A stretch of 64,000 nucleotides of DNA from Bacteroidales bacterium (lineage in GTDB: Bacteria; Bacteroidota; Bacteroidia; Bacteroidales; Muribaculaceae): positions 164,757 through 228,756 of the forward strand of contig SUXI01000004.1 in assembly GCA_015060975.1 (NCBI GenBank). Reading direction: 5' to 3'. Position numbers and translations under genes: made by a program. Within the stretch, counting starts at the first letter, position 1. Each line of letters begins with the position of its first letter. Below, piece by piece: positions 44,368-54,431 of the stretch. The notes beneath the pieces are model-generated. The model ran no database searches and was not told where the DNA came from. It saw only the letters and a list, made by a program, of their open reading frames with translations.

Positions 44368-47300
44368 ATGGTAATTTTCTTCAAAAAAGGCGCAAATTTA
44401 GTTTATGCCGTAGAGAGTGATCACAAGTTTTCGGATACTGAAAAAGAAAAACTCTCATGGCTGTTTGATGGCGCAAAACCACTCTCAAGCACATCTTTAA
44501 AAGGTCGTTATGTGGGACCACGCAAAGAGATGATTACTCCGTGGAGTACTAATGCCGTTGAAATCACTCAAAATATGGGGATTCAAGGTATCACTCGAAT
44601 TGAGCAATTTGAACTTTCACGTGATGAACAGCCAAAGTTTGACAAGATGTTGCAACGAGTGTATGACGGGTTGAATAGCAAAACATTCACAATCGTAAAA
44701 ACTCCCGACCCTATTGTTTATATCGACGATATTTCGGAATATAATAAAGCCGAGGGGCTTGCATTGAGTGAAGATGAGGAACAATATCTTCGCGATTTGA
44801 GCGCTAAACTTGGACGTCCGTTGACCGATAGTGAGGTGTTTGGTTTCTCACAAGTGAACTCTGAACATTGTCGTCATAAAATATTCAATGGTACATTTGT
44901 GATTGATGGTGAAGAAAAGCCGATGTCGCTATTTAAGTTGATTAAAAAGACTTCACAAGAAAATCCAAATGGATTAGTGTCGGCATACAAAGACAATGTT
45001 GCATTTGTGAAAGGTCCAAAAGTAGATCAGTTCTACCCTATCAATCCTGATCGACCCGATTATTTTGAAGTTAAAGATTTAAATACCGTAATTTCTCTTA
45101 AGGCTGAAACTCACAACTTCCCCACAACAGTTGAGCCATTCAATGGTGCGTCAACCGGTACAGGTGGCGAGATTCGCGACCGTCTTGGCGGTGGTAAGGC
45201 GAGTTTGCCTATCGCCGGAACTGCGGTATATATGACTTCATACCCCCGCATGAGTGAAGATCATCGTTGGGAATTGATGATGAATCCTCGTGTGTGGTTA
45301 TACCAAACTCCATGCGACATTCTTATCAAGGCTTCAAATGGAGCATCAGACTTCGGAAACAAATTCGGTCAACCTCTTATTTGTGGTTCATTACTAACGT
45401 TTGAGCACGACGAAAATGGCAAGCAATATGCATACGACAAGGTGATAATGCTCGCCGGCGGTGTTGGATTTGCCGCTAAAAAAGATGCAATTAAAGGCGA
45501 GCCAAAACCCGGTGAAAAAGTTGTAGTGATGGGTGGTGATAACTATCGCATCGGTATGGGCGGTGGTGCGGTTTCGTCGGTTGAAACCGGTCAATATGAC
45601 AACTCAATCGAATTGAATGCGGTGCAACGAGCCAACCCCGAAATGCAAAAGCGTGTTTCTAATGTAATCCGCGCTCTTGCCGAAAGTGATAGCAATCCTA
45701 TTATTTCAATCCACGACCATGGCGCAGGCGGACACTTAAATGCTCTCTCTGAATTGGTTGAAGCAACAGGTGGCAAAATAAACATTGATGCTCTACCTAT
45801 TGGCGATAAAACATTATCATCAAAAGAAATAGTTGGTAATGAGAGTCAAGAACGCATGGGAATGGTCATCGAGGAAAAAGATATTGAATATGTAAAACGC
45901 ATTGCCGACCGTGAACGTGCCCCACTATATGTTGTTGGAGAAACTACCGGTGATGACCGCTTTGTGTTTGAGCAAAAAGATGGTGTGAAGCCTATTGATT
46001 TGGGTATGGCTGATATGTTTGGCAACTCACCTAAAACAATAATGACCGACAAAACCATCAACACTACATATAAAGATGTAGAAACCGACGAAGCTAAGAT
46101 AGATGAATATATAAAAGATGTATTAAGCCTTGAAGCTGTAGCTTGTAAAGATTGGTTGACCAACAAAGTTGACCGTTCGGTAACAGGTAAAATCGCCCGT
46201 CAACAATGTCAAGGTGAAATACAATTACCATTAAGCGACTGCGGAGTTGTTGCTCTCGATTATAAAGGAAAAGCAGGTATCGCCACATCTATCGGACATG
46301 CTCCTCAAGTCGCGCTTATTGACTCGGCAAAAGGTTCTGTAATGGCTATTGCAGAAGCATTGACCAACATTTCAATGGCTCCATTGGCAAAAAGTTTAAA
46401 GAGTATTTCTCTCAGTGCCAACTGGATGTGGCCATGCAAAAACGAAGGTGAAGATGCAGCTTTATATCGTGCAGTAGAAGCTTGTAGTGAATTTGCTTGC
46501 AAATTAGGCATCAATATTCCTACCGGAAAAGATAGTTTGTCTATGACTCAAAAATATGGAAACGACAAAGTGTATTCTCCCGGAACCGTGATTATTTCTG
46601 CTGCAGGTGAGGTGAGCGACATTCGCAAAGTAGTATCACCTGTTCTTCAAAATAAGAAATCTACATTATATTATATTGATTTCTCAAGTGACAATCTTAA
46701 ACTTGGAGGTTCAGCACTCGCTCAAGTTCTAAACAGACTTGGAGCCGATGCTCCTACAGTTGCTGACACCGATAAATTTGCATCGGCATTTAATGCAGTT
46801 CAAAAATTAGTTAGAAATCGTGCGTTGTTAGCAGCTCATGATGTGTCGGCAGGTGGTTTGATTACAACATTACTTGAAATGACATTCGGCAATGTTAATG
46901 GAGGTATCGCAGTATCAACCGAAGGTTTTGCTCAATTAGGTGAAAAAGACCTTGTTAAGATATTGTTTGCGGAGAATCCGGCATTGGTAATTCAGGTTGC
47001 AGACAATAAAACCGAACGTGTAGAAAGCATTCTCAATGAAGCAGGTGTAAAATTCTGCGAAATTGGCAAACCACAAGCCGAACGTGCAATTATTGTTAAT
47101 CACGAAGGAACCGAACATTTGTTTGGCATTGATTACCTACGCGATGTGTGGTTCCGTTCTTCATATTTGCTTGATACAGTTCAAAGTGGTGAGAAATGTG
47201 CAGCTATGCGTTTTGAAAACTATAAAAAGCAACCTATTCGTTATCGTTTCCCCAAAGGGTTTGATGGCAAACTCGCATCTCGAGGAATTGCATTGCGTCG

Positions 47301-48069
47301 CGATAACAAGAGCGGCATAAAAGCTGCAATTATCCGCGAAAAAGGCGTTAATGGTGACCGCGAAATGGCTTACTCACTCTACCTCGCCGGATTTGATGTG
47401 AAAGACGTTCACATGACAGACTTAATGACCGGTCGCGAAACTCTCGAAGATGTCAACATGATTGTATTCTGTGGCGGGTTCTCAAATTCAGATGTTCTTG
47501 GCTCGGCAAAAGGTTGGGCAGGCGGTTTCTTGTGGAACGAAAATGCTAAACGCGCGCTCAACAACTTCTATGCCCGTAAAGACACATTGAGTCTTGGTAT
47601 ATGCAATGGATGTCAATTAATGATTGAGTTGAACCTTATAAATCCGGAGCATGAACACCGCACCAAGATGGAGCATAATATTTCTCATAAGTTTGAATCG
47701 CAATATCTTGGCGTTACTATACCTGAAAATAATTCCGTAATGTTTGGCTCATTATCAGGAATGAAGACAGGTATTTGGGTAGCTCATGGTGAAGGAAAAT
47801 TTAATCTGCCTGAAAAATTAGAAAAATATAATATTGTAGCAAAATACAATTACTCTGCATATCCAGGCAATCCAAATGGGTCAAGAGCATCAGTTGCCGG
47901 TATTGCCTCGACAGATGGTCGCCACTTGGCAATGATGCCACACTTGGAACGTGCGATATTCCCATGGCAGTGCGCATATTATCCTGAATCACGCAAAAAA
48001 GATGAAGTTACTCCATGGATTGATGCGTTTATTAATGCACTTCGTTGGATTGAAGAAAAAACAAAATAA
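44368..48069 (+). CDS. purL: Phosphoribosylformylglycinamidine synthase (FGAM synthase), large form
   Basis: Fourth step of purine synthesis: converts FGAR, ATP and glutamine to FGAM. The 1233 residues correspond to the single-chain form: N-terminal PurS-like region, linker, FGAM synthetase domains (VNSEHCRHKIFNG, KAETHNFPTTVEPF, GGGAVSSVETG, HDHGAGGHLNALSELVE, HDVSAGGLITTLLEM) and a C-terminal glutamine amidotransferase domain with nucleophile Cys in LGICNGCQLMIEL and a catalytic His/Glu region near MMPHLERAIFPWQ. Slightly shorter than E. coli PurL (1295). It precedes the PurF-like gene by 71 bases, a gap that contains a weak 7-bp hairpin (48085-48114). Confidence 0.97.
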   Translation: MVIFFKKGANLVYAVESDHKFSDTEKEKLSWLFDGAKPLSSTSLKGRYVGPRKEMITPWSTNAVEITQNMGIQGITRIEQFELSRDEQPKFDKMLQRVYDGLNSKTFTIVKTPDPIVYIDDISEYNKAEGLALSEDEEQYLRDLSAKLGRPLTDSEVFGFSQVNSEHCRHKIFNGTFVIDGEEKPMSLFKLIKKTSQENPNGLVSAYKDNVAFVKGPKVDQFYPINPDRPDYFEVKDLNTVISLKAETHNFPTTVEPFNGASTGTGGEIRDRLGGGKASLPIAGTAVYMTSYPRMSEDHRWELMMNPRVWLYQTPCDILIKASNGASDFGNKFGQPLICGSLLTFEHDENGKQYAYDKVIMLAGGVGFAAKKDAIKGEPKPGEKVVVMGGDNYRIGMGGGAVSSVETGQYDNSIELNAVQRANPEMQKRVSNVIRALAESDSNPIISIHDHGAGGHLNALSELVEATGGKINIDALPIGDKTLSSKEIVGNESQERMGMVIEEKDIEYVKRIADRERAPLYVVGETTGDDRFVFEQKDGVKPIDLGMADMFGNSPKTIMTDKTINTTYKDVETDEAKIDEYIKDVLSLEAVACKDWLTNKVDRSVTGKIARQQCQGEIQLPLSDCGVVALDYKGKAGIATSIGHAPQVALIDSAKGSVMAIAEALTNISMAPLAKSLKSISLSANWMWPCKNEGEDAALYRAVEACSEFACKLGINIPTGKDSLSMTQKYGNDKVYSPGTVIISAAGEVSDIRKVVSPVLQNKKSTLYYIDFSSDNLKLGGSALAQVLNRLGADAPTVADTDKFASAFNAVQKLVRNRALLAAHDVSAGGLITTLLEMTFGNVNGGIAVSTEGFAQLGEKDLVKILFAENPALVIQVADNKTERVESILNEAGVKFCEIGKPQAERAIIVNHEGTEHLFGIDYLRDVWFRSSYLLDTVQSGEKCAAMRFENYKKQPIRYRFPKGFDGKLASRGIALRRDNKSGIKAAIIREKGVNGDREMAYSLYLAGFDVKDVHMTDLMTGRETLEDVNMIVFCGGFSNSDVLGSAKGWAGGFLWNENAKRALNNFYARKDTLSLGICNGCQLMIELNLINPEHEHRTKMEHNISHKFESQYLGVTIPENNSVMFGSLSGMKTGIWVAHGEGKFNLPEKLEKYNIVAKYNYSAYPGNPNGSRASVAGIASTDGRHLAMMPHLERAIFPWQCAYYPESRKKDEVTPWIDAFINALRWIEEKTK

Positions 48070-48140
48070 TATTAAATTAAACGGGTGGAAATCTTTATAA
48101 AAGAAGGTTTCCACTCAATCATTTTATAAAGAATATTTAA

Positions 48141-49547
48141 ATGGGCGGTTTTTTTGGAGTTGCAAAACGCAACCGTTGTGTAAACGAATTATTTTATGGG
48201 GTCGATTATAATTCCCACATGGGGACAAAACGAGCCGGAATTGCGACGTGTAACAAAGGTATATTTACTCGCTCAATTCATAATATTGAAAATTCATATT
48301 TTCGCACAAAATTTGAAAATGATTTAGATGAATTTGAGGGTAATGTTGGTATTGGTGTAATAAGCGACACTGATGCACAACCAATTATTGTGAATTGTCA
48401 TCTTGGAAAGTTTGCGATAGTAACAGTTGGACGAATTAATAATATTGTAGAATTAGAAAAGGAATTATTAGCAAAAGGGCATCATTTTTGCGAGCATAGT
48501 TACGATATTATTAATCCCACTGAAATGATAGCGGCTTTAATTAGCGAAGGAAAAGATTATGTATCGGGGATTGAAAATGTTTACAACAGAGTGAAAGGCT
48601 CTTGCTCTATGCTACTTCTTACAGAAAGTACAATTATTGCAGCTCGGGATAAATTGGGGCGCACTCCGGTTATCATTGGCGAGAAAGAAGGTGCGCATGC
48701 AGTTACTTCAGAGACTTGTTCATTCCCCAATTTGGGATATTCGATTGCATGCGACTTAGGTCCGGGAGAGATTATAGAAATCTCATCAGAAGGTTATCGA
48801 CAATTGAGAAAACCAAATGAGAAGATGCAAATATGTGCATTTTTATGGACATATTATGGTTATCCGGTATGTGAATATGAAGGACGCAACGTAGAGCAAA
48901 TGCGATATGATTCTGGAGTCAATATGGGTAAAGAAGATGGGACTGACGTGGATTGCGTGTGTGCAATACCTGATTCCGGAATTGGCATGGCTCTTGGTTA
49001 TGCACAAGGTAAAGGTGTACCATATCAACGTGGAATAGTAAAATACACACCAACTTGGCCTCGCAGTTTTACCCCAAGTTCGCAAGAACGGAGAGAATTA
49101 GTCGCAAAAATGAAACTTATTTCGAATAATTCGATACTTAAGGATAAAAAAGTGATCTTTTGTGATGACTCGATTGTTAGAGGCACTCAATTACGAGACA
49201 ATGTTCAAGACATGTTTGATTGTGGTGCGAAAGAAGTACATATTAGAATAAGTTGTCCTCCATTGATTTACCCATGTGAATTTTTGAATTTCACATCATC
49301 AAAGAGTGAAATGGAGCTAATAACACGTCAGGTAATAGCTAAATTGGAAGGCGGAGATGCTTATAAGAATCTTGAGGAGTATGCCAAGACTGATTCACCA
49401 AAGTATAATGCTATGGTCGAAGAAATTCGCAAACGATTAAAATTAACGACATTGAGATTTAGTTCTATAGAAAATGTTGTGGCGTCAATCGGATTGCCTA
49501 AATGTAAGATTTGCACCCACTGTTTTGATGGTTCAAGTTATGAATAA
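48141..49547 (+). CDS. PurF-like amidophosphoribosyltransferase lacking the N-terminal catalytic Cys
   Basis: 468 aa, similar over its whole length to amidophosphoribosyltransferase, the first committed enzyme of purine synthesis. The PRPP-binding loop is intact (VIFCDDSIVRGTQL). However, the N-terminus is MGGFFGVAKRNRC: glutaminases of this family need Cys directly after Met, and Gly is there instead; the HRGQE motif is also altered (HMGTKRAG). The C-terminus ends with CKICTHC, which may bind an iron-sulfur cluster as in Bacillus-type PurF. Bacteroides carry a similar second PurF-like protein. It may use ammonia, depend on a partner, or be regulatory. No upstream start restores a Cys. Near purL, so probably purine-linked. 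Confidence 0.85.
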   Translation: MGGFFGVAKRNRCVNELFYGVDYNSHMGTKRAGIATCNKGIFTRSIHNIENSYFRTKFENDLDEFEGNVGIGVISDTDAQPIIVNCHLGKFAIVTVGRINNIVELEKELLAKGHHFCEHSYDIINPTEMIAALISEGKDYVSGIENVYNRVKGSCSMLLLTESTIIAARDKLGRTPVIIGEKEGAHAVTSETCSFPNLGYSIACDLGPGEIIEISSEGYRQLRKPNEKMQICAFLWTYYGYPVCEYEGRNVEQMRYDSGVNMGKEDGTDVDCVCAIPDSGIGMALGYAQGKGVPYQRGIVKYTPTWPRSFTPSSQERRELVAKMKLISNNSILKDKKVIFCDDSIVRGTQLRDNVQDMFDCGAKEVHIRISCPPLIYPCEFLNFTSSKSEMELITRQVIAKLEGGDAYKNLEEYAKTDSPKYNAMVEEIRKRLKLTTLRFSSIENVVASIGLPKCKICTHCFDGSSYE

Positions 49548-49561
49548 TTGACAATTTTTGT

Positions 49562-49592
49562 TTTGAGATATTAATTCAAGTTGTTAACTTTG
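49562..49592 (+). promoter_or_regulatory. Promoter of the etfB-etfA-acyl-CoA dehydrogenase operon
   Basis: TTTG (49562-49565), 19-base spacer, TAACTTTG (49585-49592): full match to the Bacteroidetes consensus, about 50 bases before etfB. Confidence 0.8.
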
Positions 49593-49647
49593 CAGACTTG
49601 AACAAATTAAGAATTCAATTAAATAATTATCTAAATATATTTTAATT

Positions 49648-50520
49648 ATGAGTTTAAACATCATTGTGCTCGCAAAGCAAGTGCCAGACACTCGCAATGT
49701 GGGTAAAGATGCAATGAAAGAAGATGGTACTATCAATCGCGCAGCGTTACCTGCCATCTTTAACCCCGAGGACTTAAACGCACTTGAACAAGCGTTACGC
49801 TTAAAAGACGTCAATCCCGGTTCAAAAGTAACACTATTGACAATGGGACTTCCTCGTGCATCTGAAATTATTCGCGAAGCAATCTATCGTGGTGCCGATA
49901 CAGGTATCGTTTTAACCGACCGAGTGCTTGGTGGCGCCGACACTTTGGCTACATCTTATTCACTAGCCCAAGCAGTTAAGAAGTTTGGTAATTATGACAT
50001 CATTCTTGGTGGTCGTCAAGCTATAGATGGCGATACCGCTCAAGTGGGGCCTCAAATTGCTGAAAAACTTGGCATTCCTCAAGTTACTTATGCGGAAGAA
50101 ATTGTTGAGTTAAAAGATGGATACGTTGTTGTAAAACGTCGCCTTGAAGCTGGTGTGGAAACAGTAAAAGCACCTCTACCTTGTGTTGTAACTGTAAATG
50201 GTTCTGCTCCTGAATGCCGTCCACGCAATGCTCAACGTGTTATGAAATACAAGTATGCAGTATCACCAAGTGAAAAAGAGAAACTTGCTGATGATAAAAA
50301 AGCGCTTGTTGAAGCACGTCCTTATCTTGCACTTCAAGAATGGAGTGCCGCTTATGTTGATGCCGATTTGAATCAAGTTGGCCTTGCCGGCTCTCCTACC
50401 AAAGTTAAAGCTATCGAAAACGTTGTATTTACAGCAAAAGAAAGTCGTTGTCTTGATAACAATGATGAGCAATTAGAAGAACTAATAAAAGAGCTCATTG
50501 CAAATCATACCATTGGCTAA
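49648..50520 (+). CDS. etfB: Electron transfer flavoprotein, beta subunit
   Basis: 290 aa. Starts SLNIIVLAKQVPDTRNVG, the ETF-beta N-terminus, and has the AMP/FAD-site pattern YDIILGGRQAIDGDTAQVGPQ and the recognition-loop-like region AGVETVKAPLPCVVTV. With EtfA it forms a soluble flavoprotein that carries electrons from acyl-CoA dehydrogenase. Directly followed by etfA (20 bases) and an acyl-CoA dehydrogenase (9 bases further), its likely electron donor or acceptor. Whether the complex bifurcates electrons cannot be decided by eye. Confidence 0.95.
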   Translation: MSLNIIVLAKQVPDTRNVGKDAMKEDGTINRAALPAIFNPEDLNALEQALRLKDVNPGSKVTLLTMGLPRASEIIREAIYRGADTGIVLTDRVLGGADTLATSYSLAQAVKKFGNYDIILGGRQAIDGDTAQVGPQIAEKLGIPQVTYAEEIVELKDGYVVVKRRLEAGVETVKAPLPCVVTVNGSAPECRPRNAQRVMKYKYAVSPSEKEKLADDKKALVEARPYLALQEWSAAYVDADLNQVGLAGSPTKVKAIENVVFTAKESRCLDNNDEQLEELIKELIANHTIG

Positions 50521-50540
50521 CTTTAAAATCATCAGAAATT

Positions 50541-51572
50541 ATGTCAGAAAAAAATAACTTAATAGTATATTGCGAGTTTGATGACGGCAAAGTAGCCGAT
50601 GTGAGCTTGGAATTGTTAACAAAAGGAAAAGTCTTAGCAACAAAATTAGGAGTTAAATTGGAGGCTCTTATTGTTGGAGACAAACTCGATGGTGTGGAAT
50701 CTCAAATATTCCCTTATGGCGTAGATACAGTATATAAAGTAGCTGATTCTCGCTTATTTCCATATACATCAAACCCTCATGCCGCAGTTTTAATTAACCT
50801 ATTTAAGGAAATTGAGCCTCAAATATGTTTAATGGGGGCAACTTGTATTGGTCGCGACCTCGGACCTCGTGTTTCATCATCTCTCCATAGCGGATTGACT
50901 GCCGATTGTACTTCTCTTGAAATTGGCGACCACAAAGACCCCAAAACCGGCAAAGAATATCAAAATCTCCTATATCAAATCCGCCCGGCGTTTGGTGGAA
51001 ACATTGTTGCGACAATTGTAAACCCTGATTGCCGCCCTCAAATGGCAACAGTGCGTGAAGGCGTGATGAAAAAAGAAGTATTTGATGCAAACTACAAAGG
51101 CGAAGTAATCAATCTTGATGCAAACAAATATGTATCAGATGCTGACTTTGTTGTAGAAATCATCGATCGCCATATTGAAAAATCAAAAGTTAATATCAAA
51201 AACTCTCCCATCATTGTTGCCGGTGGATATGGCGTAGGAAGCAAAGAAAACTTTGATATGTTATTTGACTTAGCCAATGTTCTTGGTGGTGAGGTAGGTG
51301 CATCTCGTGCTGCCGTTGATGCTGGATTTGTTTCTGAACATGAACGTCAAATTGGTCAAACAGGTGTAACTGTGCGCCCTAAATTATATATAGCTTGCGG
51401 TATTTCAGGACAAATACAACATATTGCAGGTATGCAAGAAAGTTCAATCGTGATTTCGATTAACAATGACCCCAATGCTCCTATCAACACCATTGCCGAT
51501 TATGTTATCACAGGAAATGTTGAGGACATAGTGCCAAAGCTCATCAAATATTATAAGAAAAACTCTAAGTAA
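50541..51572 (+). CDS. etfA: Electron transfer flavoprotein, alpha subunit
   Basis: 343 aa. The N-terminal domain starts NLIVYCEFDDGKVADVSLEL; the C-terminal FAD-binding domain has the classical pattern with GEVGASRAAVDAGF, QIGQTGVTVRPKLYIACGIS, GQIQHIAGMQ and INNDPNAPIN. All usual FAD-contact residues (Arg, Ser/Thr, His) appear present. Middle gene of the operon. Confidence 0.95.
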   Translation: MSEKNNLIVYCEFDDGKVADVSLELLTKGKVLATKLGVKLEALIVGDKLDGVESQIFPYGVDTVYKVADSRLFPYTSNPHAAVLINLFKEIEPQICLMGATCIGRDLGPRVSSSLHSGLTADCTSLEIGDHKDPKTGKEYQNLLYQIRPAFGGNIVATIVNPDCRPQMATVREGVMKKEVFDANYKGEVINLDANKYVSDADFVVEIIDRHIEKSKVNIKNSPIIVAGGYGVGSKENFDMLFDLANVLGGEVGASRAAVDAGFVSEHERQIGQTGVTVRPKLYIACGISGQIQHIAGMQESSIVISINNDPNAPINTIADYVITGNVEDIVPKLIKYYKKNSK

Positions 51573-51581
51573 AAGATTGTT

Positions 51582-53285
51582 ATGGCTAATTTTTATACAG
51601 ATAATCCCGATTTGAAGCATCATCTTTCTCATCCTTTGATGCAAAAAATCGTTGAATTAAAAGAACGTAATTACACTGAAGCCGAAAAGTTTGACTATGC
51701 TCCTCTCGATTTTGAGGATGCCATGGACAACTACGACAAAGTGCTTGAAATCGTAGGTGATATTTGTGGCAATATTGTTGCTGAGAATGCCGAAGATGTA
51801 GATCACCAAGGACCTCGTGTCGAAAATGGACGCGTAATTTATGCTGATGGCACAAAAGTAAATCTTGAGGCTTGCCGCAAAGCCGGGTTAATGGGTATGG
51901 CAATGCCACGCCGTTTTGGCGGGCTTAACTTCCCCATCACTCCATACATCATGGCTGCCGATATTGTCAGCCGTGCTGATGCAGGATTTGAGAACCTTTG
52001 GGGCCTTCAAGATTGTGCTGAAACATTATATGAATTTGGTGATGAAGACCAAAAGCAACGTTTCTTGACTCGTGTGTGTAACGGAGAAACAATGTCAATG
52101 GACTTAACTGAGCCGGACGCAGGTTCTGACCTCCAATCTGTAATGTTGAAAGCCACTCCTCAAGAAGACGGTACATGGTTGCTTAATGGTGTAAAACGCT
52201 TTATCACCAATGGCGATAGTGATATTCACTTGGTTCTTGCTCGTTCTGAAGAAGGCACAAAAGATGGTCGCGGTTTGTCTATGTTTATCTATGATAAACG
52301 CCAAGGCGGAGTCAACGTGCGTCGCATAGAAAACAAAATGGGCATCAAAGGTTCCCCAACTTGCGAGTTGACATATAAAAATGCAAAGGCTGAACTTTGT
52401 GGCTCTCGTCGTCTTGGTCTTATCAAATATGTAATGGCATTGATGAATGGCGCACGTCTTGGTATTGCCGCACAATCAGTAGGTATCAGCGAAATATGCT
52501 ATCGTGAAGCTCTTGCATATGCAAAAGATCGTCGTCAATTCGGCAAAGCTATTATCGAGTTCCCTGCTGTACAAGAACTCATAGCTGTAATAAAAGCGAA
52601 ACTCGATGCTTCTCGCTCTCTACTTTATGAAACAGCTCGTTTTGTTGACGTTTATAAAGCATATGAAGATATCGCAAAAGAACGCTCTCTTACACCTGAA
52701 GAACGTCAAGAAATGAAAAAATACAGCAAACTTGCCGATGCTTGTACTCCTATGGTAAAAGGTATGGCGAGTGAATATTGCAACCAAAATGCATATGACT
52801 GTATCCAAGTTCATGGCGGTTCTGGTTTCATGAAAGATTATGCTTGCGAACGTGTTTATCGCGATGCTCGCATTACTTCAATTTATGAAGGGACAACTCA
52901 ATTACAAGTTGTTGCGGCTATTCGCCACGTCACTACCGGTTCTTACTTATCATTAATCAACTCATATAATGAACAAGAAGTTTCTGCTAATCTTCAACCA
53001 TTGAAAGATAATCTTGTTGCTATGACTGCAAAATATGCAGAAGCAATAGAAAAAGTTCTTTCGGTTAAAGACAATCAAGCATATACCGACTTCTTAGCTC
53101 GTCGCCTTGTTGAAATGGCTGGTAACATCATGATGGGCTATTTATTATTGTTAGATGCGAATAAAAATGAATCATTTGTAGCATCAGCTAATGTTTACAA
53201 CAAATTAGCCCAAGCAGAAATTGCAAAACACGCTAATTTTATTGCAAACTTCACTCCCGAACAATTAAGTTTTTATAATGCATAA
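51582..53285 (+). CDS. Acyl-CoA dehydrogenase, long form with C-terminal extension
   Basis: 567-aa FAD enzyme oxidising acyl-CoA to enoyl-CoA or working in the reverse direction. Landmarks: MSMDLTEPDAGSDLQ (FAD/substrate), WLLNGVKRFITNGDSD, YAKDRRQFGKAI, CIQVHGGSGFMKDY and SIYEGTTQLQVVAAI, with the catalytic Glu in YEGT. The last ~120 residues are an extra helical domain found in longer bacterial ACADs. As the third gene after etfB-etfA it is almost certainly their redox partner. The acyl substrate (short-chain, branched or other) is not known. A terminator follows at 53310. Confidence 0.93.
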   Translation: MANFYTDNPDLKHHLSHPLMQKIVELKERNYTEAEKFDYAPLDFEDAMDNYDKVLEIVGDICGNIVAENAEDVDHQGPRVENGRVIYADGTKVNLEACRKAGLMGMAMPRRFGGLNFPITPYIMAADIVSRADAGFENLWGLQDCAETLYEFGDEDQKQRFLTRVCNGETMSMDLTEPDAGSDLQSVMLKATPQEDGTWLLNGVKRFITNGDSDIHLVLARSEEGTKDGRGLSMFIYDKRQGGVNVRRIENKMGIKGSPTCELTYKNAKAELCGSRRLGLIKYVMALMNGARLGIAAQSVGISEICYREALAYAKDRRQFGKAIIEFPAVQELIAVIKAKLDASRSLLYETARFVDVYKAYEDIAKERSLTPEERQEMKKYSKLADACTPMVKGMASEYCNQNAYDCIQVHGGSGFMKDYACERVYRDARITSIYEGTTQLQVVAAIRHVTTGSYLSLINSYNEQEVSANLQPLKDNLVAMTAKYAEAIEKVLSVKDNQAYTDFLARRLVEMAGNIMMGYLLLLDANKNESFVASANVYNKLAQAEIAKHANFIANFTPEQLSFYNA

Positions 53286-53309
53286 TTGATAGGAAGAATA
53301 TAATTTTAA

Positions 53310-53347
53310 GAAAGCAATCGATTAACATCGGTTGCTTTCGTTTTTTT
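53310..53347 (+). terminator. Terminator of the etf/acyl-CoA dehydrogenase operon
   Basis: Stem GAAAGCAATCG (53310-53320) / CGGTTGCTTTC (53329-53339) with one G-U pair and an 8-base loop, followed by G and seven T. Confidence 0.9.
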
Positions 53348-53350
53348 ATA

Positions 53351-53358
53351 TAACTTTG
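53351..53358 (+). promoter_or_regulatory. -7 box just before the glycosyltransferase ATG
   Basis: TAACTTTG ends 7 bases before the ATG at 53366, so the transcript may be leaderless. Its -33 region would fall inside the terminator hairpin and has no TTTG at 19-20 bases (TTG at 53332-53334 gives only 16). Confidence 0.45.
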
Positions 53359-53365
53359 TAGTAGA

Positions 53366-54421
53366 ATGAACACCATACTTTTTGATAATATTATATATTC
53401 ACTTCAACGAACCGGTGGCATTTCCTCTCAGTGGGCAATACTACAGAATGGTTTGTCGCATAATGATGCGATTGACTTAATATTTTTGGAGCGTAAAGAT
53501 GCTCAAAATAATATATATAGAAAATGTATTGATTTACCTACTGAAAAAATAGTTAGATTAAGATATAATTATCCTTTAACAATAGATCGATATCAAAATA
53601 TTATTATTCAGAATATAAAGCCAACAATCTTTCATTCTTCATATTATCGTTGTGTGGATGATAATGATATAAAAAGTGTTGTTACTGTTCACGATTTTAC
53701 ATACGAAAAATATATGTCAGGATTACGACGATACATCCATTGTAAACAAAAATATAAAGCTATTGAAGAAGCAGATATTGTAGTATGCGTGTCACAAAAT
53801 ACTCGTGATGATTTACTACATTATTTACCATATATTGATAAAAATAAAATACAAGTGGTATATAATGGTGTTTCCGAGGATTTTTGTAAATTGAATAATG
53901 TTCAGCGTGGAGATAAATTATTATATGTAGGCAATCGTACAAAATATAAAAACTTTGATTTTGTAATTGAAACCTTAACAGGAACTAAACATCATTTGGA
54001 TATATGCGGTGAACCCCTATCAATTAAGGAAAAAAAGTATCTAAATAAAAAATTAGGCATAAATAGATACACGGTTTATTCAAATATTGACAACCAACGT
54101 TTAAATGAATTGTATAATCAAGCACGATGTCTTATTTACCCATCAAGTTATGAGGGTTTTGGGCTGCCTATAGTTGAGGCTCAAAAAACCGGCTGTCCGG
54201 TTATCGCATTAAACGCATCTTCAGTCCCAGAGGTAATTGGCGAAACGCCATTATTACTTAAAGCATTGAATCGAACAGAATTATTATCGGCAATAAAAAT
54301 GGTAGAATCCCCTACTTTTTTTGAGAATATAACAGAATTTGGGAACGAAAATGCAAGAAAATTTACAAGCAAATTAATGATAGATGGTTATATGGAAATA
54401 TATAATAGTATTCTCAGTTGA
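53366..54421 (+). CDS. Family 4 glycosyltransferase (GT-B fold)
   Basis: 351 aa. The N-terminus MNTILFDNIIYSLQRTGGIS has the GGIS donor-loop motif of GT4 enzymes; the C-terminal domain has LLYVGNRTKYKNFDFVIET, and the EX7E motif in SYEGFGLPIVEAQKTGCPV that contacts the sugar nucleotide. No membrane segment. It probably adds a sugar in polysaccharide or glycan assembly, but no other glycan genes are nearby and the sugar is unknown. The small membrane protein gene begins 10 bases after it. Confidence 0.9.
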   Translation: MNTILFDNIIYSLQRTGGISSQWAILQNGLSHNDAIDLIFLERKDAQNNIYRKCIDLPTEKIVRLRYNYPLTIDRYQNIIIQNIKPTIFHSSYYRCVDDNDIKSVVTVHDFTYEKYMSGLRRYIHCKQKYKAIEEADIVVCVSQNTRDDLLHYLPYIDKNKIQVVYNGVSEDFCKLNNVQRGDKLLYVGNRTKYKNFDFVIETLTGTKHHLDICGEPLSIKEKKYLNKKLGINRYTVYSNIDNQRLNELYNQARCLIYPSSYEGFGLPIVEAQKTGCPVIALNASSVPEVIGETPLLLKALNRTELLSAIKMVESPTFFENITEFGNENARKFTSKLMIDGYMEIYNSILS

Positions 54422-54431
54422 GTAATTTATT

